Source: Bacilli bacterium (GTDB taxonomy: Bacteria; Bacillota_I; Bacilli_A; RF39; UBA660). From it: DNA of 64,000 bases. Below the pieces are notes generated by a model that searched no databases, was not told the origin of the DNA, and was given only the letters and a program-made list of their open reading frames with translations. How positions within the stretch are numbered: position 1 is the first letter of the stretch; each line of letters starts with the position of its first letter. Both the position numbers and the translations under genes were made by a program. Positions 52,191-61,423 of this stretch are shown here, one piece after another. The DNA is taken from the NCBI GenBank assembly GCA_900768815.1, contig CAAGEE010000002.1, forward strand, positions 62,001-126,000, written 5' to 3'.

Positions 52191-54182
52191 TTGACGACAC
52201 CTAGAAAAGATGAGAATGAAATTAATCAGGGGAAAATTGTTGATCAACTTAGATGTTTAGGAATTGATATGATTAGTGAAGCTAATTCGGGACATCCAGG
52301 AATAGTACTAGGAGCTGCTCCAATACTTTATGCTTTATATGCACATCATTTAAGAATTGATCCTAAGAATCCTAATTATTTTAATAGAGATCGTTTTGTA
52401 ATGTCTTGTGGACATGGTTCAGCTTTACTTTATGCAACTTTATATTTAGCAGGATATCCTATTAGTCTTGATGATTTAAAGTCTTTTAGACAAATTGATT
52501 CTATTACACCAGGGCATCCTGAATATGGAGTTACGCCAGGAATAGATGTTTCAACTGGACCTTTAGGACAAGGGTTTGCGAATGCAGTTGGTATGGCTAT
52601 GGCTGAGGCTAACTTAAGAACTAGATATAATACTGGTAAGAGAGAACTTATTGATTACTATACTTATGTTTTAGCAAGTGATGGAGACTTAATGGAGGGT
52701 ATTAGTTATGAAGCTGCTTCTTTAGCTGGTACTTTGAAACTTAATAAGTTAATAGTTTTATATGATTCTAATGATGTTTGTTTAGATGGAAAGACTTCTT
52801 TAACTTTTAATGATAATGTTTCAATGAGATTTGTGTCTCTTGGCTGGAATGTTATTACAGTTAATGATGGAGAAAGTTATGAGGCTGTATCTAAGGCAAT
52901 AGATGAGGCTAAGACTAGTACTGATAAGCCTACACTTATTGAGATAAAAACAGTAATTGGAAAGTATTCTAGTTTAGAAGGAACTAATTTAGTACATGGT
53001 AGTCCTTTAAGTAGAGAAGAAGTTACTAAGATAAAAGAGAAACTAGGAGTTAGGGATATACCATTCATTGTGTCACAAAGTTTGTGTGATGATTTTAGAT
53101 ATTTTATTGATAAGAGATGTTCGGACTTAGTAGAGAAGTTTAATAAGAATTTAGATAGCTTGAGTGATGAAGAACGAGACGAACTTGATTATTTTATGGG
53201 TAATAATAAAGCTATACCTATAAAAGAGTTTATTTACGATGCACCTGATGATTTGTTAGAGTCTCCTCGTGATACTTCTTCTAAGTTACTTAATTCAGTA
53301 GTTTTAAAATCGCCATTTATACTAGGTGGTAGTGCTGATTTATTTGGTGCTAATAAAACTTATATTAAAGATGGAGGAGATTTTTCTTCAAATAATTATT
53401 TGGGTAAGAATATATTCTTTGGTGTTAGAGAAGGAGCAATGGGTGCTATACTTAATGGCCTTGCTTTATGTGGCTTTAGAGTGTATGGTTCTACGTTCTT
53501 AGCATTTAGTGATTATATGAGACCGGCTATTAGAATGGCTTGTATGATGAAGTTACCAATTATATATATATTCTCACATGACTCAATTAGTGTTGGAGAA
53601 GATGGTCCAACTCATCAACCAGTTGAACAATTACTTGGTTTACGTAGTATTCCTAATTTGGAAGTGTTTAGACCAGCTGATGCTAATGAAGTAATTGGTT
53701 CATATAAAGCTATAGCTGAGAAGAATGATTGTCCAGCAGTAATTACTCTTTCACGCAATAAGTTACCAATTTTAGAAACTACTAATGCAGCTTCTGTTAG
53801 TAGAGGTGGATATGTAGTATTTGATAGTGAAAGAAAGCCTGATGGTATAGTTATTGCAACTGGAGAAGAAGTGCATCAAGTTATTGAGGCTGCTAAAAGA
53901 TTAAAAGTAAAAGGAATAAATATTAGAGTAGTTTCAATGCCTAACTTAAATAGATTTTTGAAAGAAACTTCAGAATATATAGATGAAGTATTGCCAGTAG
54001 AAGTTAGAAAAATAGTAGTAGAAGCAGGATCATCATTTGCTTGGAATAGATTAATATTTAATGATAAGTATTTAATTACACTTGATCAATTTGGTGCTTC
54101 TGGTAAAAAAGATGATGTTTATAAAAAGTATGGCTTTGATGTAGAAAGCTTAGAGGAAAAAATAGAAAACTTATTAAAATAA
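52191..54182 (+). CDS. tkt: Transketolase
   Basis: Thiamine-diphosphate enzyme moving two-carbon units in the non-oxidative pentose phosphate pathway. 663 aa in the usual order: ANSGHPG, the cofactor-binding GDG segment (ASDGDLMEGISYE), a second-domain glutamate in REGAMG, and SHDSISVGEDGPTHQP, then the C-terminal domain. The start is TTG, 8 bases after GGGAG, as no other in-frame start is well placed. The order tkt, sirA, yneF matches Bacillus. Confidence 0.95.
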   Translation: MTTPRKDENEINQGKIVDQLRCLGIDMISEANSGHPGIVLGAAPILYALYAHHLRIDPKNPNYFNRDRFVMSCGHGSALLYATLYLAGYPISLDDLKSFRQIDSITPGHPEYGVTPGIDVSTGPLGQGFANAVGMAMAEANLRTRYNTGKRELIDYYTYVLASDGDLMEGISYEAASLAGTLKLNKLIVLYDSNDVCLDGKTSLTFNDNVSMRFVSLGWNVITVNDGESYEAVSKAIDEAKTSTDKPTLIEIKTVIGKYSSLEGTNLVHGSPLSREEVTKIKEKLGVRDIPFIVSQSLCDDFRYFIDKRCSDLVEKFNKNLDSLSDEERDELDYFMGNNKAIPIKEFIYDAPDDLLESPRDTSSKLLNSVVLKSPFILGGSADLFGANKTYIKDGGDFSSNNYLGKNIFFGVREGAMGAILNGLALCGFRVYGSTFLAFSDYMRPAIRMACMMKLPIIYIFSHDSISVGEDGPTHQPVEQLLGLRSIPNLEVFRPADANEVIGSYKAIAEKNDCPAVITLSRNKLPILETTNAASVSRGGYVVFDSERKPDGIVIATGEEVHQVIEAAKRLKVKGINIRVVSMPNLNRFLKETSEYIDEVLPVEVRKIVVEAGSSFAWNRLIFNDKYLITLDQFGASGKKDDVYKKYGFDVESLEEKIENLLK

Positions 54183-54233
54183 AATTCGACAGGAATAGAC
54201 TTTTATATTTGCTAAGATGTAGTTGGTGATAAT

Positions 54234-54674
54234 ATGAAAGTCTATTTTATTTTTGATGTAAAAGAGCAATTTATAAGTTTGTATCAAAATAATTATAGAG
54301 TTCTTTATAATATTTTAAGACAGATATATTATTTAGATAGGGAAGAAGTTAACTATGCATATACATTATTTAGACAGCTTATTAATACAATTGATAAGAA
54401 CACTATAGATAGAGATATATTTTTAAAACTTCATAGAGATATACCTTATTCTAAGAGAGGTAATGTTCATTATATTAATAATTTGTATAAAGATGAAGTT
54501 AGTAGACTTACTATAAAGAATAGTTATATTAGGTTAGAAACAGAACAGTTAAATTCATCATTTTTTGAAGTGTTAAAAAAATATTCTAATAATTTCTTTG
54601 TCTGTGATTTTAAGAATTATAACTATTTTTTCTTAAGTAGTTATAATTTAATGGGAACATTAACTTCTTCTTGA
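54234..54674 (+). CDS. sirA: Sporulation inhibitor of replication SirA-like protein (YneE)
   Basis: 146 aa. By position (between tkt and yneF) and by its C-terminus (FFEVLKKYSNNFFVCDFKNY, close to the FFEVLRK...DF part of Bacillus SirA recalled from memory) this is a SirA homolog. SirA binds DnaA domain I to block new replication rounds when cells sporulate. The rest is diverged, so the assignment leans on synteny. Starts 3 bases after GGTGAT, and ends on TGA. Confidence 0.7.
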   Translation: MKVYFIFDVKEQFISLYQNNYRVLYNILRQIYYLDREEVNYAYTLFRQLINTIDKNTIDRDIFLKLHRDIPYSKRGNVHYINNLYKDEVSRLTIKNSYIRLETEQLNSSFFEVLKKYSNNFFVCDFKNYNYFFLSSYNLMGTLTSS

Positions 54675-54724
54675 TATCATTTAATTATAATGATACAATA
54701 ATTATGTATTAAGGAGATGAGATA

Positions 54725-54934
54725 ATGTTACATGATATATTAATGGTTCTTGTAGGACTAATAATTGGTGCTGTAATTGGTTTTTTTGTAGCACGAAAAG
54801 TAATGGAAAAATATTTAAAGAAAAATCCTCCAATTAATGAGGATATGATTAAGACTTTAATGATGCAGATGGGTAGAAAGCCTAATCAAAAACAGATTAA
54901 TCAAATGATGAAAGCAATGGAGAAGTATAGATAG
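54725..54934 (+). CDS. yneF: UPF0154 membrane protein YneF
   Basis: 69 aa with one N-terminal membrane helix (GLIIGAVIGFFVARKVM) and the family signature NPPINEDMI...MMQMGRKPNQKQINQMM. Function unknown. AAGGAGATGAG precedes the ATG. Confidence 0.93.
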   Translation: MLHDILMVLVGLIIGAVIGFFVARKVMEKYLKKNPPINEDMIKTLMMQMGRKPNQKQINQMMKAMEKYR

Positions 54935-54950
54935 TACTTTTCTTTTTTTT
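54922..54950 (+). terminator. Weak terminator after yneF
   Basis: A 5-bp stem AAGTA/TACTT overlapping the end of yneF, followed by a long T run. Confidence 0.5.
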
Positions 54951-54982
54951 AGATTTATTTTATAATTTAGTTGGTGTTTATT

Positions 54983-56746
54983 ATGAAAGACTTTAGAGAA
55001 AAATTAGCTTTAGTACCTACTAAACCAGGAAGTTATCAGATGAAGAATAAAGATGGGATAATTATTTATGTAGGGAAAGCAAAAAATTTAAAAAATAGAC
55101 TTAAAAGTTATTTTACAGGTACAGTTACTGGTAAGACTAAGATGTTAGTTGAAGATATAGATGACTTTGAATATATTGTGACATCATCTGAGTTAGAGTC
55201 ATTAATACTTGAAATTACATTGATAAAGAAATATGATCCGAAGTATAATATTATGCTTACTGATGATAAGACTTATCCGTATATAGAACTTACTAAGGAA
55301 AAGTATCCAAGACTTAGAGTAGTTAGAAATGTTAAGAGAAGAAGAAATTTAAATTATTTATATGGACCTTATCCTAATGTTAGTGCTGCTAGAAAGACTG
55401 TTAATATGTTAAATAGACTTTATCCACTTAGGAAGTGTGATCGTTTAAAGAAAGAGTTATGTCTTTACTATCATATACATGAGTGTTTAGGATATTGTGT
55501 TAAGGAAGTAGAACCGAAAATTATTAATGAAATGTCTAGGGAAATTGTTTCTTTTTTAAAGGGAGATAGTAGTTTTATTAGAGAAAAAATTAATAAAGAG
55601 ATGATGATGGCAAGTGAGGCTATGAATTATGAAAAAGCCTTAGAATTAAAGACTATGTTGGAAGATATTGATATTACTTTGAGGAGACAGAAAATTGATT
55701 TAAATAATAATTATAACTTTGATTTAGTTAATTATTATGTAGATAAGAATTATTTATCTATTCAGGTGTTCTTTATTAGAAATGGATTGTTAGTTGGTAG
55801 AAATAAAGATATAATTAGTAGTGATTTAGATATTTGTGAACAAGTAGTTGAATATATTATTAAGTTTTATGAAAAACATACGGTATTACCACATGAATTA
55901 TTAGTACCAGAAGAGATTGATAGGAGTTTATTAGAAGAATATTTAAAAGTAAAAGTTACTTCTCCTAAGAAGGGTAAATTAAAAAAATTACTTGATCTTG
56001 CTAGAGATAATGCTAAAGAGGTATTAGAAGCTGAAGAAGAGATGTTAAAGAAAAATGATGATTTAAGACTTGAGGCAATTGATGAGTTAAAAGAACTTTT
56101 AGGTACTGATAAAGTATCTAGGATGGAAGCTTTTGATAATAGTCATTTATTTGGAACTTTTTATGTAGGTGGTATGGTTGTATATGAAGATTTTTTGCCT
56201 TTAAAAGATGAATATCGTAAGTATAAGATTTCTAGTGACGTTAAAGATGATCTTGGGGCTATGAAGGAAGTTATTTATAGAAGATATTATAAAGTATTAA
56301 TGGAAAATCTTACTCCACCTGATGTTGTTGTGATGGATGGAGGATTTAATCAGGTTAAGATAGCAGTAGATATTATTAGAAGTTTAGGACTTAATATTAG
56401 AGTTATTGGACTTGTTAAAAATGATAAGCATAAGACTAGTTCAATTATTGATGAAGATGGTAGAGTTTTAAATGTAAAAAGTGATAGTAATTTGTTCTTA
56501 TTTTTTAGTAAGATACAGGAAGAAGTACATAGATTTGCAATTACATATCATAGAAATATTAAGGCTAAAGGAGCATTATCTTCAGTACTTGATATGGTTC
56601 CTGGAATTGGGGAAGTTAGAAAGAAGGAACTATTAAAAAAATTTGGTTCATTAAAGAAAATGAAAGAAGCAACAGTAGAAGAACTTAGTGAAGTTGTATC
56701 GCATGATGTTGCGGTAATTTTATTTGATTATTTACAGAAAATATAG
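54983..56746 (+). CDS. uvrC: Excinuclease ABC subunit C
   Basis: Nuclease subunit of nucleotide excision repair, 587 aa. N-terminal GIY-YIG domain (GSYQMKNKDG...YVGKAKNLKNRL), UvrB-binding UVR motif near 200 (NYEKALELKTML), the RNase H-like C-terminal nuclease with DNSHLFG and VVMDGG, and a terminal helix-hairpin-helix pair (VPGIGEVRKKELLKKFGS). ATG at 54983; the frame extends upstream to a TTG without a better ribosome site. Confidence 0.96.
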   Translation: MKDFREKLALVPTKPGSYQMKNKDGIIIYVGKAKNLKNRLKSYFTGTVTGKTKMLVEDIDDFEYIVTSSELESLILEITLIKKYDPKYNIMLTDDKTYPYIELTKEKYPRLRVVRNVKRRRNLNYLYGPYPNVSAARKTVNMLNRLYPLRKCDRLKKELCLYYHIHECLGYCVKEVEPKIINEMSREIVSFLKGDSSFIREKINKEMMMASEAMNYEKALELKTMLEDIDITLRRQKIDLNNNYNFDLVNYYVDKNYLSIQVFFIRNGLLVGRNKDIISSDLDICEQVVEYIIKFYEKHTVLPHELLVPEEIDRSLLEEYLKVKVTSPKKGKLKKLLDLARDNAKEVLEAEEEMLKKNDDLRLEAIDELKELLGTDKVSRMEAFDNSHLFGTFYVGGMVVYEDFLPLKDEYRKYKISSDVKDDLGAMKEVIYRRYYKVLMENLTPPDVVVMDGGFNQVKIAVDIIRSLGLNIRVIGLVKNDKHKTSSIIDEDGRVLNVKSDSNLFLFFSKIQEEVHRFAITYHRNIKAKGALSSVLDMVPGIGEVRKKELLKKFGSLKKMKEATVEELSEVVSHDVAVILFDYLQKI

Positions 56747-56777
56747 TATTATATAGTTAGAGATTGGTGGGGATGAT

Positions 56778-57740
56778 ATGGCTAATGTTAATAGTTCTTT
56801 AGCTAGAAAAAGAAAAACAGTTATTGGAGTTATTATTGCTTTGATACTAGTTGTAGTTTTTGTTTATTCTTTTGTTGTTTATATGAATGCTAAAAAGAGT
56901 AAGACTTATACTACTATGGAAAGAGAAATATATATGGCTGCTAAAAAGTATGTTAGTGAAGTACAACCTTTTGATAATGAGGCAACAGTTAGTTTAGATA
57001 TTGATGCTTCTAAATTACTTGATACAAAATATTTAGGTAGTATGAGAGATCCAAAAAATAAGAATAATGTTTGTGCCGGTAGTGTTAATGTTACTAAGAC
57101 TAATGGTTCAGAGTATGAGTATATAGTTTTATTAAATTGTGGTCAATATAAGAACAATGGTGTTAAGTATAATGAAGATGGTAAAGTATTAGAGTCTGAA
57201 GTTTATACTGATAATAGTTCTAATACTAATGATGGAAATACTACTAATATTCCTGATAATAGTTCTAATAATACTAGTGGTACTGATAATAATCAAAGTA
57301 GTACTGTAGTTATACCTAGTCCTAATGGTAGTAATACAGGTTCTAATGGCAATAATAGTAATAATAATAATACTAATACTGGAGGAAGTAATGGTGAGGG
57401 ATCTAATATTGGAAATGGTTCCAATATTATAGGTACAATTGATTCTTCTACAAATATTGTTGAACATCCAATTACATCTGGTACTGCTGTTAATGGTCGT
57501 ATGATTAAGATTGTTGATCGTTCTAGTGGAAATTGTGCACAGGCCATTGAATATTATTATTCAGATAGTAAGTATAAATATTACTTTAATTGCATTTTGA
57601 GTCCTAGTATATTTGTTATAATAGATGGAGTTGAATATAATTTAAAAGTTGCGCTTAATACTGGCGTTGTTAGTATGGCAGAGTTAGAAAAAGCTGGATT
57701 TAGACCAATGAAAAAACCTAATAATCTAGTAGATAGATAA
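56778..57740 (+). CDS. Pilin-like membrane-anchored protein with Asn/Ser-rich linker
   Basis: 320 aa. One N-terminal membrane helix (about residues 14-37) without a Gly-Phe prepilin site, then a domain resembling the pilin part of the giant prepilins (IYMAAKKYVSEV, LGSMRDPKNKNNVCAGSV). A low-complexity Asn/Ser/Gly/Thr linker at about 145-220 follows, then a C-terminal beta domain with two cysteines. It may be a non-processed relative of the pilus subunits. GGTGGGGATG precedes the ATG. Function unknown. Confidence 0.65.
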   Translation: MANVNSSLARKRKTVIGVIIALILVVVFVYSFVVYMNAKKSKTYTTMEREIYMAAKKYVSEVQPFDNEATVSLDIDASKLLDTKYLGSMRDPKNKNNVCAGSVNVTKTNGSEYEYIVLLNCGQYKNNGVKYNEDGKVLESEVYTDNSSNTNDGNTTNIPDNSSNNTSGTDNNQSSTVVIPSPNGSNTGSNGNNSNNNNTNTGGSNGEGSNIGNGSNIIGTIDSSTNIVEHPITSGTAVNGRMIKIVDRSSGNCAQAIEYYYSDSKYKYYFNCILSPSIFVIIDGVEYNLKVALNTGVVSMAELEKAGFRPMKKPNNLVDR

Positions 57741-57764
57741 AATAATTTAAAAGAATAATAAGAG

Positions 57765-57810
57765 TAGAATTTGTTGGTGTTAATAGCATTTGATAAATTC
57801 TATTTTTATA
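57765..57810 (+). terminator. Terminator before mutL
   Basis: An 8-bp stem TAGAATTT/AAATTCTA (57765-57772 with 57795-57802) and a long loop, followed by TTTTTATA. Confidence 0.6.
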
Positions 57811-57827
57811 TTTAGAGGTGGAAGTAT

Positions 57828-59621
57828 ATGTCAAAGATTAAAGTGATGGATGAAGTCTTAGCTAATAAGATAGCAGCTGGAGAAGTAGTTGAAAAAACTA
57901 TGAATGTTGTTAAAGAGTTAGTTGAAAATTCGATAGATGCTAAGGCTACTGAAATAACAATTAAGTTAATTGATTCAGGTGTTAAAGAAATTGAAGTTAG
58001 TGATAATGGTGTTGGAATGGATAAAGATGATGCGATGATGGCTTTTTCTAGACATGCAACTTCTAAACTTAAAAACTTAGATGATTTATTTTATATTGAA
58101 TCTTTAGGTTTTAGAGGTGAAGCTCTTCCTTCTATTGCTTCTGTTTCTAATGTTAGGTTAAAGACTTCTGATGGAGTTAAGGGTACTCTTGTTACGTTAG
58201 AGGGTGGGGAGAATATACAGGTTTCTTCATGTGACTTACAAGAAGGTACGACTATTACAGTATCAGATTTATTTTATAATACACCGGTACGTTTAAAATA
58301 CTTAAAGAATTTATATATAGAACTTGCTAATATAGTAGAGTATGTAGATAAGATGGCGTTATCATATCCGGATATTAAGTTCTGTTTAATAAATAATGAT
58401 AAAGTATTACTTAGAACAGATGGATCTGGGGAGTTACTTAAAGTAATTTATCAAATATATGGTGCTGATATTACTAAGAAGATGATTAATATATCAGGAG
58501 AAAATGATGATTACTATGTATCTGGTTATATATCTTATCCTGAAGTTACTAAGAGTAATAGAAATGGGATTACAACTTTAGTAAATGGAAGAGTTATTAA
58601 AAATAATGAATTAAATAAGATTATTACTGATGCATATCATACGTATATTCCTAAAGATAAGTTTCCAATAATAGTTTTAAATATAGATGTTGATCCAATA
58701 CTTATAGATATTAATATACATCCTACTAAGATGGATATTAAGTTTTCAAAGATGGATACTTTAAAAGAGTTAGTTATTGATCTTATTAGTAAGAAGTTAA
58801 AACAATTGACATTAATACCTACGGCGGCAGTTAGAGATGTTTCTTCTATTTCTGAAGTGAGAAATCAAATAAAAGATGAAAAAGAAGATATAGATAGTGA
58901 TTATAAGGATGTTTTTGGTAAAAAGACTAGTTATGAAGAAATAAAGTTAGATTTTGAAATAGCAGAGGCCGAAGAAAACTATAAGAAAACTACAGAGAAT
59001 GATACTAGTGAAGAAGATGTTCCTATTAATGAAGAATATCGAATAAAGAAAATGGAGCCTAGAGGAATAGTTTATTCTACTTATATAATTGCTGAAAATG
59101 AAGATGGTATGTATATAATTGATCAACATGCAGCAGCTGAGCGTATTAATTATGAGAAAGTATTAAAATCATTAAAAGAAAAACAAGTAGTTGTTGATTT
59201 ACTTATTCCTATTAAGATTGAACTTAGTGCTAATGAATTTTTAATTGTGAGGGAGAACTTTTCTTTACTTGAAGAGTATGGTTTTAAAACAGAAGAGTTT
59301 GGTATTAATACAATTATTGTTAGAAGTCATCCTAGTTGGATTAGTGATGATATTGCGGAAGAGTGTATTCGTAAAGTAGTAGATATTATAATAACTAAAG
59401 AAGCATTTGATTTTGATTTATTTGTATGGAGAATGGCTGCTACTATGGCTTGTAGGATGTCTATTAAGGCAAATGATTATATTTCATATGATGATCAGGT
59501 TTTTCTTTTAGATACATTACGCAAGTGTGATAATCCATTTACTTGTCCACATGGTAGACCAACTATTATTACATATACAAAATATGATTTAGAGAAGCTA
59601 TTTAAAAGATCTCTTGATTAG
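57828..59621 (+). CDS. mutL: DNA mismatch repair protein MutL
   Basis: 597 aa. GHKL ATPase at the N-terminus: NSIDAKATEI, DNGVGM, and the ATP lid FRGEALPSIASV. The linker is acidic at about 350-400. The C-terminal endonuclease domain carries DQHAAAER and CPHGRPT, the metal-binding motifs of nicking MutL proteins, and ends in a short basic tail. It coordinates mismatch repair with MutS, whose gene is not in this window. GAGGTGG precedes the ATG. Confidence 0.95.
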   Translation: MSKIKVMDEVLANKIAAGEVVEKTMNVVKELVENSIDAKATEITIKLIDSGVKEIEVSDNGVGMDKDDAMMAFSRHATSKLKNLDDLFYIESLGFRGEALPSIASVSNVRLKTSDGVKGTLVTLEGGENIQVSSCDLQEGTTITVSDLFYNTPVRLKYLKNLYIELANIVEYVDKMALSYPDIKFCLINNDKVLLRTDGSGELLKVIYQIYGADITKKMINISGENDDYYVSGYISYPEVTKSNRNGITTLVNGRVIKNNELNKIITDAYHTYIPKDKFPIIVLNIDVDPILIDINIHPTKMDIKFSKMDTLKELVIDLISKKLKQLTLIPTAAVRDVSSISEVRNQIKDEKEDIDSDYKDVFGKKTSYEEIKLDFEIAEAEENYKKTTENDTSEEDVPINEEYRIKKMEPRGIVYSTYIIAENEDGMYIIDQHAAAERINYEKVLKSLKEKQVVVDLLIPIKIELSANEFLIVRENFSLLEEYGFKTEEFGINTIIVRSHPSWISDDIAEECIRKVVDIIITKEAFDFDLFVWRMAATMACRMSIKANDYISYDDQVFLLDTLRKCDNPFTCPHGRPTIITYTKYDLEKLFKRSLD

Positions 59622-59634
59622 TTTTGCTATTTAT

Positions 59635-59643
59635 GGTATAATA
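59635..59643 (+). promoter_or_regulatory. Extended -10 promoter of the 59670 gene
   Basis: TGGTATAAT, 26 bases before the ATG. Confidence 0.58.
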
Positions 59644-59669
59644 GCGGGACTTTAAGGGGGATTATAATT

Positions 59670-60440
59670 ATGGGGTTTACAAAGGTTTATCCATTTACAA
59701 CAGAGAAGTTGTCAGGGTATTTTCCGGTAATGGATTTAAAAGATAAGAGTGTCTTTACAGTAGGATCTTCAGGAGATCAAGTATTTAATGCTTTAGTATG
59801 TGGTGCTGGTAAGATTACTGTTTTTGATATAAATCCAGATACTTCTAAATTTTATAAAATTAAAAGAAATTTAATTTTATCTGTTCCAAGAGAACAATTA
59901 ATTGATGAGGTTTCTTTAGTTAAAGATGTTCAACTTACTGCTGACTTTTTTTCAGAAGAAGTTATTACTAGTTTTAATAAATATTTACAAGATGAAGAAT
60001 CATATCAGTTATTAAGAGAAAGACTTAGGAATGATGATGTTTCTTTTGTTGTAGGAGATATTTTTAAGATGAGTGATAGTATGGGAGATAAAAAGTTTGA
60101 TAGAATGTTTTTTTCTAATATACTTCATTATATTGAGTGTTTTTTTCCTAATGATGATCCTTACTGGATATTAGAAAGTAATTTTGAGGAATGGAAGAGT
60201 CATCTAAATGATGGTGGAATATTACAATTACTTTATTTATATGATCATTCAATAGATAAGATTAAGACTAATGAAAGACTTAAGAGAATGAGATTAAAAC
60301 AAATATTTCCTTCGGCTTCATATGATGTTTTTAGAGTACGTGAGACTTTAGGTAGTGATGGTTTTGATGTTATTGATTTTAAGGGTACTCAGGGACTTCC
60401 TTGGAGTAGAGATAGTATTGTTACTTATACAAAGAAGTGA
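59670..60440 (+). CDS. Putative SAM-dependent methyltransferase-like protein
   Basis: 256 aa. A Rossmann-type start (VFTVGSSGDQVFNALVCGA, then VFDINP) and VSFVVGDIFKM later in the chain fit a class I methyltransferase. The overall pattern recalls DUF3419-type proteins. The catalytic motif is not diagnostic and the substrate is unknown. AAGGGGGA precedes the ATG. miaA begins 9 bases after the stop, so the two are co-transcribed. Confidence 0.62.
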   Translation: MGFTKVYPFTTEKLSGYFPVMDLKDKSVFTVGSSGDQVFNALVCGAGKITVFDINPDTSKFYKIKRNLILSVPREQLIDEVSLVKDVQLTADFFSEEVITSFNKYLQDEESYQLLRERLRNDDVSFVVGDIFKMSDSMGDKKFDRMFFSNILHYIECFFPNDDPYWILESNFEEWKSHLNDGGILQLLYLYDHSIDKIKTNERLKRMRLKQIFPSASYDVFRVRETLGSDGFDVIDFKGTQGLPWSRDSIVTYTKK

Positions 60441-60449
60441 GATGATGTT

Positions 60450-61322
60450 ATGAGAGATATTATAGTTATTGTTGGTCCGACTGGGGTTGGAAAAACAAAG
60501 CTTAGTATTGAACTTGCTAAAAAAATAGATGCTGAAGTTATTAATGGGGATTCTGTTGCAATTTATAGAGGACTTAATATTGGTAGTGCTAAACCTACTT
60601 TAGAAGAGAGAGAAGGTATAGTTCATCATTTAATTGATATTTGTGATGTTGAGGATAATTATACAGTTTATGAATATCAGAAGGATGTTAGAAGAGAAAT
60701 TGATGATATTAGTAAAAGAGGAAAACGAATTATTATTGTAGGTGGTACGGGATTGTATATAAGAGCAGCTTTATATGATTATAAGTTTGTAAAAGGTACT
60801 AATAATAATGATTATAAAGATTTAAGTAACGAAGAGTTAGTAGAGAAGATTAAGTCTTATAATGTAGAAGATATTCCACATGTTAATAATAGACAACGTT
60901 TAGTTAGACTTTTAAATAAGTTAGAAAATGGAGAGAAAAGTGTTACTGAAAAGAGTAAATTATTGTATCCTTGTAAAGTTATAGGATTAACTACGGATAG
61001 AGATTATTTATATGAACGTATAAATATGAGAGTTGATAAAATGATTAGGGAAGGATTAGTAGAGGAAGTTACGGGTTTAAAAGATAAGTATTTAACTTCT
61101 AGAGTTTTAAATACAGGGATAGGTTATAAGGAGTTTTATAATTATTTTTATAAAGAAAGTTCTTTAGATGAGGTAGTAGAGGCAATTAAGCTTGACTCTA
61201 GACGTTATGCTAAAAGACAATATACTTTCTTTAATCATCAGTTTGATACTAAATGGTTTGATGTTAATTTTGAAGATTTTTCAAAGACAGTAGAAGAAGT
61301 TTATGAATATATAGAGAAGTAG
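60450..61322 (+). CDS. miaA: tRNA dimethylallyltransferase MiaA
   Basis: Adds an isopentenyl group to A37 of tRNAs reading UNN codons. 290 aa. The P-loop GPTGVGKTKLS is at about residues 8-18, followed by INGDSVAIYRGLNIGSAKPT, the GGTGLY motif and the RDYLYERINMRVD segment, and the RRYAKRQYTFFNHQ region (normally R-x-x-K-R-Q) near the C-terminus. The A37-binding GYKE segment is present. Confidence 0.95.
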   Translation: MRDIIVIVGPTGVGKTKLSIELAKKIDAEVINGDSVAIYRGLNIGSAKPTLEEREGIVHHLIDICDVEDNYTVYEYQKDVRREIDDISKRGKRIIIVGGTGLYIRAALYDYKFVKGTNNNDYKDLSNEELVEKIKSYNVEDIPHVNNRQRLVRLLNKLENGEKSVTEKSKLLYPCKVIGLTTDRDYLYERINMRVDKMIREGLVEEVTGLKDKYLTSRVLNTGIGYKEFYNYFYKESSLDEVVEAIKLDSRRYAKRQYTFFNHQFDTKWFDVNFEDFSKTVEEVYEYIEK

Positions 61323-61331
61323 AAAATTTAT

Positions 61332-61376
61332 GGTTCTTTGTCAAATAGTGTTGCTGAATATTCACCAATACTATTT
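61332..61376 (+). repeat. Solo ISL3-like end or miniature element
   Basis: A 22-base segment GGTTCTTTGTCAAATAGTGT plus TG matches the classic ISL3 terminal repeat. It continues into a hairpin in which AAATAGTGTTG (61343-61353) pairs with CAATACTATTT (61366-61376). There is no transposase nearby. Confidence 0.5.
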
Positions 61377-61388
61377 ATAATACAAACT

Positions 61389-61420
61389 AAAAAAAGAGAT
61401 TTGAAATCTCTTTTTCTTTT
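61389..61420. terminator. Bidirectional terminator after miaA
   Basis: AAAAAGAGAT (61391-61400) pairs perfectly with ATCTCTTTTT (61406-61415) plus two further pairs; T runs on both strands suit the convergent genes. Confidence 0.82.
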
Positions 61421-61423
61421 AAC

